Assembly: GCA_023475025.1 (NCBI GenBank) | Contig: JAMCWB010000051.1 | Location: forward strand, 1 to 64,000 | From: Gammaproteobacteria bacterium | Lineage (GTDB): Bacteria > Pseudomonadota > Gammaproteobacteria > Pseudomonadales > Pseudomonadaceae | DNA: 64,000 nt | Reading direction: 5' to 3' | In this document: one piece after another, positions 19,177 to 29,204 of the stretch | Layout: each line of letters begins with the position of its first letter | Numbering within the stretch: the first letter of the stretch is position 1 | Position numbers and translations under genes: made by a program | Notes under the pieces: model-generated | Told to the model about the DNA's origin: nothing | The model's input: the letters and a program-made list of their open reading frames with translations, nothing else | Database searches by the model: none

Positions 19177-21741
19177 TCAGTGCACAGCGGCGGCCGGGCG
19201 ACCAAACAGATAACCCTGGAAGTTGCGACAACCCAGTTCCAGCAGGCGCTGGTGTTGCGCCTCGGTTTCTACCCCTTCAGCGATGACCTGCAGGTCGAGA
19301 CTGTTACCCAGGGCAATGATCGCTTGCACAATGGCCGCATCATTGGGATCGGTGAGCAGGTCGCAGACAAAGCTCTGGTCAATTTTCAGCTGGAACAGGG
19401 GCAGGCGCTTGAGATATCCCAGCGACGCATAGCCAGTGCCAAAATCGTCCAGTGACAGGCGCATGCCCTTGCTGCACAACAGGCGCATGCGCTCGATGGT
19501 GTTATCCAGGTCATCAATCAGCAGGCTTTCGGTGACCTCAAGCTCCATCCTGCCTGGTTCGACCTGCCAGGCCTCCAGACAGCCGAGCAAATGCTCGACA
19601 AAGCCGGCATGGCGAAACTGGCGCGGGCTGATATTCACGGCCAGTGTCAGTTCACGGTGATCCGGCACAGCTTGCCAGCTGGCAAGTATGCGACAGGCTT
19701 CGTTGATGACCCATTGTCCGAGCGGAATGATCAGGCCGGTACTTTCAGCTACCGGGATAAAGTCGGCCGGTGAGATGGCACCTTTTACCGGATGCTGCCA
19801 GCGTAACAAGGCCTCTTTGCCGATGACCTTGCCGCTACTGTCAACCTGGGGTTGTACATGCAGTTGCAGCTGCTGGCGGCCGGCCTCCAGCGCCTCCCGT
19901 AGCGCCGCTTCCATTTCACTGCGCTGATTGACCGCTTCCTGCATCTGGGCATTGAAGAAACGCGCAGTATTGCGTCCGGCTGATTTGGCGGCAAAGAGCG
20001 CCATATCAGCAGCTTTGAGCAGGTCTTCATGGTTGGCGGCGTCGGCAAACATGGCGATGCCGATGCTGGCACTGCAGGTATGATCCATGCCATGGATGCG
20101 AAAGGGTTTGCTCAGGCGCTCGAGCAGACTACCAGCCAGGTTACCAACCTGCTGAAAGGCGTCAGCATGGTCGCTGCTGAGGTCTTCGAGCATGAGCACG
20201 AACTCGTCACCACCAATGCGGGCGAGGGTGTCGGTCGCACGCAGATGCTCACCAAGCCGTGATGCAACCTGTTGCAGCAGGACATCGCCGGCTTCATGAC
20301 CACGGGTGTCATTGAGGTCCTTGAAATTGTCCAGGTCAATCATCAACAAGGCCCCGGCAAAACCGGTACGGCTCTGGTTGGCCAGCGCGCGGACCATGCG
20401 GTCGAGCAGCAAGCGGCGGTTGGGTAACTCGGTCAGCGGATCATGAAATGCCAGGTGGTGCAGTTGTTCCTGAATCTGCCGATGCTCGGTGATATCCGTT
20501 GAGATGCCGCAGAGGGCATATATCGATCCATCGGGATTGTGCAGTGGAATCTTTACCGAAAGAAAGGTATGCAGCAGGCGGCTGTCAGCCAGGCGATTGA
20601 TTTCTTCATCGACCACCCGTTCACCTTGCTCAATAACGCGCAAGTCATTTGCTTTAAGCTTGCTGCAGGTAGCAGCATCAAAAAATTCTTCATCCAGGCG
20701 CCCGATCAGGTCAGCCCGCTCCAGGCCGAACAGATCACAGACCTTCTTGTTGGCGTAGCTGTAGCGCAGGTCACGATCCTTGATAAAGATAAAGGCTTCA
20801 ACGCTGTCCAGAATGGTGTTCAGGCGGTTTTCGCTGGCCTGCAGCTTACGGGTGCGCTGAGTTACAGTGCGGCGTAATAGCAGATTGGCAAACAGGAAGG
20901 CCGCCAGCATCATGCTTAATATTGCCAGGGCGGTCATCAACCAGGCAGGCGTGACTGCCTGCGCTTCCGCTGTGCCAGCCCAGCGCAGCATGATCTGATG
21001 ATAAGGAGAGTCCTTATCCTCTTTCCAGCGTTCGAGATAATGGTCGATGCGTGCCAGACGTTGCTGGTTGATCGTGTTGTTGATGTCACTGACATAGAAC
21101 AGGCGTGCGGGCTGAAAAACCAGAGGCGTAGCATCCAGATTGCGCTGCATGGCCTCCTGGTCGCCAAACAGCTGGTTGGCCACCACGGCATCGGCCTGAT
21201 CGGCACTGACTGCAGCAAAACCTTCGACATAACTGCTGACCAGCACCCACTTTACTGTCAGGTTAAAGCTTGTGGCCAGGTCCTCAAGGTAGTTTTGCTG
21301 GATCGAGCCATCGAGAACCGCAATGCGCTTACCGTCAAGGTCCAGCAAGCTGCGAATATTTTGTTCGGGGCGCTGGTAAAGCTGCGACCAGCTGCGCAGC
21401 GCGGGTGTCTGGTGGAATGCGTAATGCTCGCTACGGCGCTCACTCCAGACCATATCCGGCATCAGGTCGATGTCGCCGGCATCCAGTAACTCCAGGCAGT
21501 GCAACCACTGACAGGGCACGGGGGCCAGATTCCAGCCTTCCTGTTCGGCAATAGCCTGCAGGAGTTCGCCAAAGATGCCCCCGGGTTGGTTGTCACTGGT
21601 TAGTTGGATCTTTGGTGGGTTGTTATAGACCCCGATAGCAACCCGGTTGTCGTGCGCCTGGATTGGCACCGCAACCGAGATGGTCATCAGACTCAGCCAG
21701 CAAAATAGTACCAGGTTCTTGAGCTGAGACGGAGAACGCAT
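19177..21741 (-). CDS. Periplasmic-binding/PAS/GGDEF/EAL cyclic-di-GMP enzyme
   Basis: An 854-residue multi-domain signalling protein. Order from the N-terminus: signal peptide, bacterial solute-binding domain of the amino-acid (SBP_bac_3) type ([16 protein letters not shown] to about residue 255), membrane helix ([22 protein letters not shown]), a PAS domain ([20 protein letters not shown]), a GGDEF domain with intact signature ([11 protein letters not shown]) and an EAL domain with KEALLRW and [10 protein letters not shown]. Both cyclase and phosphodiesterase sites look intact, so activity may depend on the bound ligand. ATG 21741 gives a good signal peptide and has AAGG upstream; an ATG at 21795 is also open. 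It lies downstream of acnB but beyond a strong terminator. Confidence 0.9.
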   Translation of the reverse strand: MRSPSQLKNLVLFCWLSLMTISVAVPIQAHDNRVAIGVYNNPPKIQLTSDNQPGGIFGELLQAIAEQEGWNLAPVPCQWLHCLELLDAGDIDLMPDMVWSERRSEHYAFHQTPALRSWSQLYQRPEQNIRSLLDLDGKRIAVLDGSIQQNYLEDLATSFNLTVKWVLVSSYVEGFAAVSADQADAVVANQLFGDQEAMQRNLDATPLVFQPARLFYVSDINNTINQQRLARIDHYLERWKEDKDSPYHQIMLRWAGTAEAQAVTPAWLMTALAILSMMLAAFLFANLLLRRTVTQRTRKLQASENRLNTILDSVEAFIFIKDRDLRYSYANKKVCDLFGLERADLIGRLDEEFFDAATCSKLKANDLRVIEQGERVVDEEINRLADSRLLHTFLSVKIPLHNPDGSIYALCGISTDITEHRQIQEQLHHLAFHDPLTELPNRRLLLDRMVRALANQSRTGFAGALLMIDLDNFKDLNDTRGHEAGDVLLQQVASRLGEHLRATDTLARIGGDEFVLMLEDLSSDHADAFQQVGNLAGSLLERLSKPFRIHGMDHTCSASIGIAMFADAANHEDLLKAADMALFAAKSAGRNTARFFNAQMQEAVNQRSEMEAALREALEAGRQQLQLHVQPQVDSSGKVIGKEALLRWQHPVKGAISPADFIPVAESTGLIIPLGQWVINEACRILASWQAVPDHRELTLAVNISPRQFRHAGFVEHLLGCLEAWQVEPGRMELEVTESLLIDDLDNTIERMRLLCSKGMRLSLDDFGTGYASLGYLKRLPLFQLKIDQSFVCDLLTDPNDAAIVQAIIALGNSLDLQVIAEGVETEAQHQRLLELGCRNFQGYLFGRPAAAVH

Positions 21742-21802
21742 AGGGCTGAGCCTTGGCATCTGGAGTTGAATTGAATTATAGGATTGTCTTTGCATCCTAC
21801 AT

Positions 21803-21842
21803 AAAAAAAACCGCCAACGGGTTGCCCCGTTGACGGTTTTTT
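21803..21842 (-). terminator. Rho-independent terminator after acnB
   Basis: Read on the minus strand, CCGTCAACGGG and CCCGTTGGCGG form an 11-bp stem with one wobble pair around a four-base loop, followed by a run of eight Ts. It starts 16 bases after the acnB stop. A-tracts on both sides mean it could also stop plus-strand transcripts, though no plus gene enters it. Confidence 0.9.
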
Positions 21843-21857
21843 CAGCTCAAGCCGTTA

Positions 21858-24452
21858 TCAGACTTCAGTGACCGGAATGGACGCTGCAGCTTTCTGGTAA
21901 GACTCGATCTCGTTGAAGTTCATGTAGCGATAGATCTCGCTGGACATGCTGTTGATATCAGCAGCATAACCCATGTATTCCTCAACGCTCGGTAGGCGAC
22001 CCAGGATGGATGCAACCGATGCCAGCTCAGCCGAAGCCAGGTAGACATTGGCGCCATCACCCAGGCGGTTGGGGAAGTTACGTGTGGAGGTGGAGACCAC
22101 AGTAGACTTCGCCGCTACGCGGGCCTGGTTACCCATGCACAGTGAGCAGCCGGGCATTTCCATGCGCGCACCAGCCTTGCCGTAGATGCCGTAGTAGCCT
22201 TCCTCGGTCAGCTGGAACTGGTCCATCTTGGTCGGCGGTGCCAGCCACAGACGGGTCGGCAGGGCGCCCTTGTTCTTCTCCAGCAGCTTGCCGGCCGCAC
22301 GGAAGTGACCGATGTTGGTCATGCAGGAGCCAATGAAGACCTCGTCAATCTTCTCGCCAGCTACCTGAGACAGCAGACGGGCATCATCCGGATCGTTCGG
22401 TGCACAGAGAACCGGCTCTTTGACGTCAGCCAGATCGATCTCGATCACGGCAGCGTATTCAGCGTCGGCGTCAGCCTGCATCAACTTGGGATCAGCCAGC
22501 CAGGCTTCCATGGCCTGGGCGCGACGCTCCAGGGTACGGGCATCCTGATAGCCGTTGGCAATCATCCAGCGCAGCAGGACGATGTTGGACTTCAGGTACT
22601 CGGCAACCGACTCTTCGCTCAGCTTGATGGTACAGCCGGCAGCAGAACGCTCGGCAGAGGCGTCAGACAGCTCGAACGCCTGCTCGGCAGTCAGGTGATC
22701 CAGACCTTCGATCTCGAGGATACGGCCAGAAAAGATGTTCTTCTTGCCTTTCTTCTCGACGGTCAGGTGACCTTCCTGGATGGCGTAGTAGGGGATGGCA
22801 TGAACCAGGTCACGCAGGGTGATACCCGGCTGCATTTCACCCTTGAAACGCACCAGAACTGATTCCGGCATGTCCAGCGGCATAACACCAGTAGCGGCAG
22901 CAAAAGCGACCAGACCAGAACCGGCCGGGAAGGAGATGCCCATCGGGAAGCGGGTATGCGAGTCACCACCGGTACCGACAGTGTCAGGCAGCAGCATGCG
23001 GTTCAACCAGCTGTGGATGATGCCGTCACCCGGACGCAGGGCAACACCACCACGGTTGTGGATGAAGTCAGGCAGCGTGTGGTGAGTGGTCACGTCGATC
23101 GGCTTGGGGTAAGCCGCCGTGTGACAGAAAGACTGCATAACAAGGTCAGCAGAGAAGCCCAGGCAAGCCAGGTCTTTCAGCTCGTCACGGGTCATCGGAC
23201 CAGTGGTGTCCTGGGAGCCAACGGTGGTCATTTTCGGTTCGCAGTAAGTGCCAGGGCGGATGCCTTCAACGCCACAGGCCTTGCCGACCATCTTCTGCGC
23301 CAGGGTAAAGCCCTTGTTGCTGGCAGCGGGGACTTCCGGCTTGCGGAACAGATCAGAGTGATCCAGACCCAGCTCGGTGCGCGCCTTCTCGGTCAGGCCA
23401 CGACCGATGATCAGCGGGATACGGCCGCCGGCGCGGACTTCATCCAGCAGTACCTGAGTCTTGAGTTCGAAGGTGGTGATGACTTCATCAGAGCCGTGCT
23501 TGCAGACCTTGCCTTCATAGGGGTAAACGTCGATGACGTCACCGGTATTCAGTTCGCTGACATCAAACTCGATCGGCAGGGCGCCGGCATCTTCCATGGT
23601 GTTGTAGAAGATAGGGGCAATCTTGTTGCCGAAGCAGAAACCACCAGCGCGCTTGTTCGGAACGTTGGGGATGTCGTCACCGAAGAACCAGAGCACCGAG
23701 TTGGTAGCTGATTTACGTGAGGAACCCGTACCTACAACATCGCCAACGTAGGCAACCGGGAAGCCTTTGGCTTTCACCTCTTCGATCTGCTTCAGCGGAC
23801 CAACCACGCCGGGCTCTTCCGGGTGAATGCCGTCGCGTTCCATTTTCAGCATGGCGCGAGCGTGCAGCGGGATGTCAGGGCGTGACCAGGCGTCAGGCGC
23901 CGGGGACAGATCATCGGTATTGGTTTCGCCAGGCACCTTGAACACGGCCAGGCTCAGTTTTGCAGGCACTTCCGGCTTGTTGGTAAACCACTCGCCGGCA
24001 GCCCAGGACTCGAGTACGGCTTGGGCCTGGCTATTACCTTTCTTGGCGCGGTCAGCAACATCGTGGAAAGCATCAAACATCAGCAGGGTGTGCTTGAGCT
24101 CTTTGGCGGCAGCGGCTGCCAGCTCTTCGTTGTCCAGCAGTTCAACCATGGTGGCAATATTATAGCCGCCTTGCATGGTGCCAAGCAGCTCAACGGCGCG
24201 CAGCTTGTCCAGCAGCGGAGAGCTGGCTTCACCTTTGGCGATAGCGGAGAGGAAGCCAGCCTTGACGTAGGCAGCCTCGTCAACACCCGGCGGAACGCGG
24301 TTGACCAGCAGGTCAAGCAGGAACTCTTCTTCACCGGCCGGCGGGTTCTTCAGCAACTCGATCAGACCAGCAGTCTGTTCGGAATTCAGCGGCTGCGGCG
24401 GCACGCCTTCTGCGGCGCGCTCTTCTACGTGTTTGCGATAGGCTTCAAGCAC
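21858..24452 (-). CDS. acnB: Aconitate hydratase B
   Basis: An 864-residue aconitase B of the TCA cycle, interconverting citrate and isocitrate with a 4Fe-4S cluster. The N-terminal HEAT-like domain ([15 protein letters not shown]) is characteristic of AcnB. Cluster cysteines are in [15 protein letters not shown] and [13 protein letters not shown] near the C-terminus. The GTG at 24452 is chosen because GAGGG lies eight bases upstream and it gives the usual V/M-LEAYRKH start; the ATG at 24467 overlaps that Shine-Dalgarno. Length matches the family. A single-gene unit with its own promoter and terminator. Confidence 0.96.
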   Translation of the reverse strand: MLEAYRKHVEERAAEGVPPQPLNSEQTAGLIELLKNPPAGEEEFLLDLLVNRVPPGVDEAAYVKAGFLSAIAKGEASSPLLDKLRAVELLGTMQGGYNIATMVELLDNEELAAAAAKELKHTLLMFDAFHDVADRAKKGNSQAQAVLESWAAGEWFTNKPEVPAKLSLAVFKVPGETNTDDLSPAPDAWSRPDIPLHARAMLKMERDGIHPEEPGVVGPLKQIEEVKAKGFPVAYVGDVVGTGSSRKSATNSVLWFFGDDIPNVPNKRAGGFCFGNKIAPIFYNTMEDAGALPIEFDVSELNTGDVIDVYPYEGKVCKHGSDEVITTFELKTQVLLDEVRAGGRIPLIIGRGLTEKARTELGLDHSDLFRKPEVPAASNKGFTLAQKMVGKACGVEGIRPGTYCEPKMTTVGSQDTTGPMTRDELKDLACLGFSADLVMQSFCHTAAYPKPIDVTTHHTLPDFIHNRGGVALRPGDGIIHSWLNRMLLPDTVGTGGDSHTRFPMGISFPAGSGLVAFAAATGVMPLDMPESVLVRFKGEMQPGITLRDLVHAIPYYAIQEGHLTVEKKGKKNIFSGRILEIEGLDHLTAEQAFELSDASAERSAAGCTIKLSEESVAEYLKSNIVLLRWMIANGYQDARTLERRAQAMEAWLADPKLMQADADAEYAAVIEIDLADVKEPVLCAPNDPDDARLLSQVAGEKIDEVFIGSCMTNIGHFRAAGKLLEKNKGALPTRLWLAPPTKMDQFQLTEEGYYGIYGKAGARMEMPGCSLCMGNQARVAAKSTVVSTSTRNFPNRLGDGANVYLASAELASVASILGRLPSVEEYMGYAADINSMSSEIYRYMNFNEIESYQKAAASIPVTEV

Positions 24453-24634
24453 AATATTTACCCTCATCAGTCGAATCCGCTTGTGGCGGACGGTCATTCA
24501 CATGGACCTGGAAACCGGGTTAAAGGGTGGTTCAAGCGCAGCTTGTTGCGTGCATGGCAACCCGGGTAATCGGTGTAGTCAGATAAACGAGGATTGCGGG
24601 CAAACGCTTGAGACACAGCCCTTACGGCGCGATG

Positions 24635-24663
24635 ATTCTACAGTAAGCCACCGCTAAAGTTAA
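24635..24663 (-). promoter_or_regulatory. Candidate acnB promoter within a 351-base gap
   Basis: The gap 24453-24803 contains no gene. On the minus strand TTAACT and TAGAAT are separated by 17 bases, a fair sigma-70 match about 180 bases upstream of the acnB start. The rest of the gap holds the long acnB leader and, at 24752-24788, the terminator of uspE. No other conserved element is evident. Confidence 0.45.
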
Positions 24664-24751
24664 GTCGCTGTGACTTTGGTATGAGACAACCGTTGGTCAG
24701 GGGAAGGGCGGGGTAAGCAGGGCTGGTATCAGCCAGCTTCAGACCAGCAAG

Positions 24752-24788
24752 AAAAAACCGGTAGCCAAGGCAGGCATACCGGTTTTTT
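24752..24788 (-). terminator. Rho-independent terminator after uspE
   Basis: Arms AAAAAACCGGTA and TACCGGTTTTTT flank a 13-base loop; on the minus strand the structure begins 16 bases after the uspE stop and ends in a T-run. The symmetry means it could act in both directions. Confidence 0.88.
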
Positions 24789-24803
24789 CAGCAAGGCAGA
24801 CGG

Positions 24804-25664
24804 CTACTTTTCCAGCAAGTCTTCGAGGTGCGCAATCATGTCGTCTGGCTTGAGTACCACGATGTCACTGTCGAGTTGGTCCAGAATGACTTCGGCGGTG
24901 TTACCGATCAAGGCGCCGGAAATACCCTTGCGGGCGACGGTGCCAATCACAGTGACGCAGGCGCCGGTTTTCTTGGCAACGGCAGGAATCAGACTGTCCG
25001 CCGGGCCTTCGTCGATATGCAGCTGGTCAGCCGCCAGAGCATACTGGGTCATATACTTGTCAGCTTCCTCAACGTAGCGGGCATGAATATTTTCACGCAG
25101 CTGATAGGTCGGGTCCGAGGCTAAGAGCATGGGCGCCGGATGCGCACTGACCAGGTGCAGCTTACCGCTGATCATTTCGGTCAGATCGGCTGCATGGCTG
25201 ACGATAGTGTCATGCAAGACATGATGCTGGTCGTCGTGGTTGCCCAGGTCAACGGCTGCAAGCACTGTGCCTTGCATCCAGCTGCCTTCAGTTTTCACCA
25301 GCAATACCGGTGTTGGGCAGTAGCGCAGCAATTTCCAGTCATCCGGGGTCAGCAGGGCTTTTTTCAACGGATTGTCTGGCAGATGCTGCTTGATAACCAG
25401 GCCGCTACCCTCGGATTGTGCCGCCATGACAATGGTGTCAGTCAGGTTCTTGTGCCATGACTGGCTGCAGCTGGCGGTCAAGCCCTCGGCCTGCAACTCA
25501 CTGACCATTTTTTGCAGTGTCGGTAGATGGTCCTGACGGTCTTCACACACCAGAAGGTGCAGTTCGGCCTCAATCACCCCGGCAATCAGACGGGCACGCT
25601 TGAGCGCCAGTTGATTGTCCAGTGTGGGGTCGATCACGACCAGAATACGTTTAATGGCCTGCAT
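24804..25664 (-). CDS. uspE: Universal stress protein E-like (tandem Usp domains)
   Basis: A 286-residue protein with two universal stress domains. The first begins IKRILVVIDPTLDNQLAL, the second has GTVLAAVDLGNHDDQHH and ends with VTVIGTVARKGISGALIGNTAEVILDQLDSDIVVLKP, the ATP-binding glycine motif (GTVARKGxxGxxxGNTAE). Tandem Usp proteins of this type in Pseudomonas are induced by low oxygen or stress. ATG 25664 has GGGAG upstream. An exact Anr/FNR box lies 82 bases upstream with a well-placed -10 element, which supports anaerobic induction. Confidence 0.92.
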   Translation of the reverse strand: MQAIKRILVVIDPTLDNQLALKRARLIAGVIEAELHLLVCEDRQDHLPTLQKMVSELQAEGLTASCSQSWHKNLTDTIVMAAQSEGSGLVIKQHLPDNPLKKALLTPDDWKLLRYCPTPVLLVKTEGSWMQGTVLAAVDLGNHDDQHHVLHDTIVSHAADLTEMISGKLHLVSAHPAPMLLASDPTYQLRENIHARYVEEADKYMTQYALAADQLHIDEGPADSLIPAVAKKTGACVTVIGTVARKGISGALIGNTAEVILDQLDSDIVVLKPDDMIAHLEDLLEK

Positions 25665-25717
25665 GGCTTTCTCCCTGTATTTCAGCAAAGGCGCTGTTGT
25701 TAAGATTCTTGTTATGA

Positions 25718-25759
25718 AATCTAGCTGATTTTGTACAGGCTGTGCTTGATATGGATCAA
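25718..25759 (-). promoter_or_regulatory. Anr/FNR box with class II promoter for uspE
   Basis: TTGATATGGATCAA at 25746-25759 is a perfect match to the FNR/Anr consensus TTGATnnnnATCAA. On the minus strand TAGATT (25723-25718) is a -10 candidate; if transcription starts near 25711 the box is centred at -41.5, the classic class II activator position. The same palindrome lies 75 bases upstream of miaE on the other strand, where it could repress or co-activate. Consensus and spacing are seen; regulation is inferred. Confidence 0.75.
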
Positions 25760-25827
25760 GCCTGCGCCCTGCCTGATATCAACGTATAATTCAATCTGAT
25801 ATTCAATTACCCATAGACTAGTTCAAA

Positions 25828-26433
25828 ATGACTCTGCCTGATCATCTAATAGCTTTTCTTCCTTGTCCAACACCAGAGCGCTGGTTGCAACAGGCTGTTG
25901 AACATCCTCACGAGTTGCTGATTGACCACGCCAACTGCGAGAAAAAGGCTGCCGCAACCGCCTTGAACCTGATGTTCCGCTATATCGACAAGCCGGACTT
26001 GCTGCAGAAAATGTCCCGTCTGGCGCGCGAGGAACTGCGTCATTTTGAGCAGGTTACCGCCTTGATGAAAAAACGTGGCATTGCGTATAAAGGCCTGTCT
26101 GCCAGCCACTATGCGCAGCGTCTGCGCTCGCAAGTGCGCACCTCGGAGCCGGGAAAGCTGGTCGACACGCTGATTGTCGGCGCCTTTATCGAAGCCCGTT
26201 CCTGTGAGCGTTTTGCCCGACTGGCACCATTGCTGGATGCAGAACTGGCTGACTTCTATCGTTCACTGCTAAAGTCAGAAGCAAGGCATTATCAGGATTA
26301 TCTGCATCTGGCGCGGGAATATGCCAGTGAAGACATCGCACCACGCATTGCTGTATTTGCCGCCGCAGAACAGGTGGCCATTCATGCCGACGATGAAGTC
26401 TTTCGTTTTCATAGCGGTGCCTTGCCCGCTTGA
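25828..26433 (+). CDS. miaE: tRNA 2-methylthio-N6-isopentenyladenosine hydroxylase MiaE
   Basis: A 201-residue non-haem di-iron monooxygenase that hydroxylates ms2i6A37 in tRNA using oxygen. The ferritin-like ligands are visible: ANCEKKAAATA, REELRHFEQV and later EARSCERFA with SEARHYQDYL. Length is normal for the Pseudomonas form. No strong Shine-Dalgarno precedes ATG 25828. It is divergent from uspE across an Anr box, notable because the enzyme needs O2. Confidence 0.92.
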   Translation: MTLPDHLIAFLPCPTPERWLQQAVEHPHELLIDHANCEKKAAATALNLMFRYIDKPDLLQKMSRLAREELRHFEQVTALMKKRGIAYKGLSASHYAQRLRSQVRTSEPGKLVDTLIVGAFIEARSCERFARLAPLLDAELADFYRSLLKSEARHYQDYLHLAREYASEDIAPRIAVFAAAEQVAIHADDEVFRFHSGALPA

Positions 26434-26454
26434 AGCTGTCCAGGAAAACGCACC

Positions 26455-27312
26455 ATGCCCGTTTTGCTACATTGCACCAAAGATCGAATCAGACGCCTGT
26501 CAGGCCGGTTTCTGATCGTTTTGCTGGGAGCTGGTTTGCTTGCTACGGGCAGCACGTGGGCAGGGGAGTCCTGTCAACGTCTGGTAGCCAGCGCCAACAA
26601 CCAGTATCCGCCCTTGCTCTGGGTCGATCCGGCCGATCCCGGTTCCTTGAGCGGTGCTGGTGTTGCCTTGCTGGAGAAGGTGCTTGAAGAACATGACATC
26701 ACCCTGGAAGCACGCAATGTTGGTCCCTGGGCCAGAGCACAGGAAGAGGCACGTACCGGACGGATAGATATGCTGCTGGGCGCTTTCAAAACAGACGAGC
26801 GTCAAACCTGGATGGACTATATCGACCCTGCCTATAAACAGGTGCCCAGTGTGATTTTTGTGCGCAAGGGGCATGCCTTTGAGTTCAACAGTTGGGACGA
26901 TCTACGCGGCAAGCGCGGTAGTACGCTGGTGAACAACAGTTTTGGTAACGCCTTTGATAACTATGCCCGGGAAAACCTGGACATACGAGCTCTACCCTCA
27001 GTACGTCAATCCTTTGAAATGCTGCTGCTCAATCGTGTGGACTACGTAGTTTACGAACGTTTTCAGGGCAAGGCGCTGGCCGAAGAGATTGGCATTGCAG
27101 ATCAGCTGGAAATTTTACCCGACTCGGTGATCACCGAAGCGCTGTATTTTACCTTTTCCAGGCGTTCCGCCTGCAATACGCCAGAACTGCGTGCAGCACT
27201 GGCTGAAACAGTCGCTCGCCTGACTGCCAAAGGCGTCATGGACGACTTGATAGAGGTTTACACCGAGCGCTGGTCACGCCTGTTTATTGAGCAAGGCGCG
27301 ACCAACCCTTGA
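26455..27312 (+). CDS. Periplasmic solute-binding protein (amino-acid type)
   Basis: A 285-residue SBP_bac_3-type protein. Signal peptide region RFLIVLLGAGLLATGSTWAG; mature protein with LVASANNQYPPLLW, the usual E/D-rich DMLLGAFKTDERQTWMDYIDPAY and a second lobe (VRQSFEMLLLNRVDYVVYERF). No permease or ATPase gene is adjacent, so it may be an orphan binding protein or a sensory ligand-binding protein. It follows miaE by 21 bases and its last 39 bases overlap the 3' end of the converging mvaB. Confidence 0.82.
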   Translation: MPVLLHCTKDRIRRLSGRFLIVLLGAGLLATGSTWAGESCQRLVASANNQYPPLLWVDPADPGSLSGAGVALLEKVLEEHDITLEARNVGPWARAQEEARTGRIDMLLGAFKTDERQTWMDYIDPAYKQVPSVIFVRKGHAFEFNSWDDLRGKRGSTLVNNSFGNAFDNYARENLDIRALPSVRQSFEMLLLNRVDYVVYERFQGKALAEEIGIADQLEILPDSVITEALYFTFSRRSACNTPELRAALAETVARLTAKGVMDDLIEVYTERWSRLFIEQGATNP

Positions 27313-28179
27313 GCCGTTTGCACGCTGCAACACCGCGCTGATTCGATCACCGGCAGCAGCCAGCGCAGGCAAATCAATTCCGGTTTCAATGCCCAGGCCC
27401 TGCAACAGATACAGCACATCTTCACTGGCTACATTGCCGCTGGCACCCTTGGCGTAAGGGCAGCCACCGAGGCCGGCAAGCGAACTGTCGAACACCCTGA
27501 CGCCCTCCAGCAGGCTGGCATAGATATTGGCAATCGCCTGACCGTAGGTATCGTGAAAATGCCCGGCCAATTGCTCGCGAGGCACCTGTCTGGCCACGGC
27601 TTCAATCAGCTGTCGGGTTTCACCGGCAGTCCCGGTGCCGATAGTGTCGCCCAGCGACACTTCGTAACACCCCATGGTATGCAGTTCGGCAGCGACGCTG
27701 GCAACCTGGTCTGCATTGACTTTGCCCTCATAAGGGCAGCCAAGCACACAACTGATATAACCACGCACCGGTAATCCTGCAGCCTTGGCGGCAGCCATGA
27801 CGGGCTCAAAACGCTTGATGCTGTCGCTGATTGAACAATTGATGTTGCGTTGTGAGAAGGCCTCTGACGCCGCAGCAAAGACTGCAACCTCATCGACGCC
27901 GGCAGCCAATGCCGCTTCAAATCCTTGCATATTGGGTGTCAAGGCGGTGTAGCGCACGCCGCTGTGTCGCTGGATGCCAGCAAATACCTCGGCACTGCCG
28001 GCCATTTGCGGTACCCAGCGCGGAGAGACAAAACTGCCGACTTCAATACTGCGCACCCCGGCAGCGCTGAGTGCATCCACCAGCGCTATCTTGTCAGCCA
28101 CGCTGATCGGTTGCTGCTCGTTCTGCAGGCCATCACGCGGGCCAACTTCAACCAGACGGACCTGCTGTGGAAGCGACAT
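27274..28179 (-). CDS. mvaB: Hydroxymethylglutaryl-CoA lyase
   Basis: A 301-residue HMGL-like TIM barrel that cleaves HMG-CoA to acetyl-CoA and acetoacetate in leucine breakdown. Visible motifs: EVGPRDGLQNE at the N-terminus, HFHDTYGQAIAN and the signature loop GLGGCPYAKGASGN with the catalytic Cys. ATG 28179 overlaps the galE stop by one base, implying translational coupling at the end of a four-gene minus-strand operon. Unusually, it is not with other leucine-catabolism genes here. Confidence 0.93.
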   Translation of the reverse strand: MSLPQQVRLVEVGPRDGLQNEQQPISVADKIALVDALSAAGVRSIEVGSFVSPRWVPQMAGSAEVFAGIQRHSGVRYTALTPNMQGFEAALAAGVDEVAVFAAASEAFSQRNINCSISDSIKRFEPVMAAAKAAGLPVRGYISCVLGCPYEGKVNADQVASVAAELHTMGCYEVSLGDTIGTGTAGETRQLIEAVARQVPREQLAGHFHDTYGQAIANIYASLLEGVRVFDSSLAGLGGCPYAKGASGNVASEDVLYLLQGLGIETGIDLPALAAAGDRISAVLQRANGSRVGRALLNKQA

Positions 28180-29201
28180 TAGCGGTACCCCTGCGGATTG
28201 TTTTCCTGCCAGCGCCAGGTGTCGGCACACATGGCATCAACACCTTGCCTGGCTTCCCAGCCCAGCTGCTCACGGGCACGCGCGGGATCGGCGTAGCAAC
28301 TGGCGATGTCGCCAGGACGGCGAGCGACCAGCTGGTAGGGCAGGGGTTTGCCGCAGGCCCGTTCAAAGGCGTGCAGCATATCCAGCACCGAATAGCCTTG
28401 ACCGGTACCCAGGTTGAAAGCCTCTACGCCGTCCTTGTGATCCAGCCATTGCAGCGCCTTGACGTGACCGTCTGCCAGGTCCATGACATGGATGTAATCA
28501 CGCACGCCGGTACCATCATGGGTTGGATAATCACTGCCGAACACCTGCAAGGCGTCACGACGACCCACGGCGACCTGAGCGATAAAAGGCATCAGGTTAT
28601 TCGGGATATCTGCCGGGTCCTCACCGATCAGCCCACTGATATGCGCGCCGACTGGATTGAAATAGCGCAGCAGAGCGACTGTCCAGCGACTGTCGGCGTG
28701 GCCGAGATCACGCAGAATATGCTCGATCATCAGCTTGGTCTGACCATAGGGGTTGGTCGCGCGGGTAGGGAAGTCTTCGCGGATCGGCAGACTGTCCGGA
28801 TCACCGTACACGGTGGCTGATGAGCTGAACACCAGGTTGAAAACGCCAGCTGCCTGCATGGCCTCGCAGAGCACCAGCGTGCCGCTGACGTTGTTGTGGT
28901 AGTAACGCAGCGGCTGGGCGACGGATTCCCCCACCGCTTTCAGACCGGCGAAATGAATCACTGCATCAATCGGGTACTCGGCAAAGCAGCGATCCAGCAG
29001 GGCGCGGTCATTGATATCGCCCTCGATCAGGGTAATCGGCTGGCCGCAAATCCCTTCAACCCGGCGTATCGCTTCCGGGGAGCTGTTGCAGAAGTTATCC
29101 AGCACGACAACACGATAGCCTGCAGCGATCAACTGAATGCAGGTGTGTGAGCCAATATAGCCGGCGCCACCGGTCACCAGGATGCATGCTTGTTTGCTCA
29201 T
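28179..29201 (-). CDS. galE: UDP-glucose 4-epimerase
   Basis: A 340-residue short-chain dehydrogenase-type epimerase interconverting UDP-glucose and UDP-galactose for polysaccharide synthesis. NAD-binding VTGGAGYIGSH at the N-terminus, SSSATVYGDP and the catalytic NPYGQTK (YxxxK) are present. Starts three bases after the serine hydrolase stop and overlaps mvaB by one base. The mixture of functions in this operon suggests transcription convenience rather than one pathway. Confidence 0.95.
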   Translation of the reverse strand: MSKQACILVTGGAGYIGSHTCIQLIAAGYRVVVLDNFCNSSPEAIRRVEGICGQPITLIEGDINDRALLDRCFAEYPIDAVIHFAGLKAVGESVAQPLRYYHNNVSGTLVLCEAMQAAGVFNLVFSSSATVYGDPDSLPIREDFPTRATNPYGQTKLMIEHILRDLGHADSRWTVALLRYFNPVGAHISGLIGEDPADIPNNLMPFIAQVAVGRRDALQVFGSDYPTHDGTGVRDYIHVMDLADGHVKALQWLDHKDGVEAFNLGTGQGYSVLDMLHAFERACGKPLPYQLVARRPGDIASCYADPARAREQLGWEARQGVDAMCADTWRWQENNPQGYR

Positions 29202-29204
29202 GAC

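Noticed and set aside
22956-23711. Plus-strand ORF of 251 codons
   Set aside because: Antisense to acnB, which is unambiguous.
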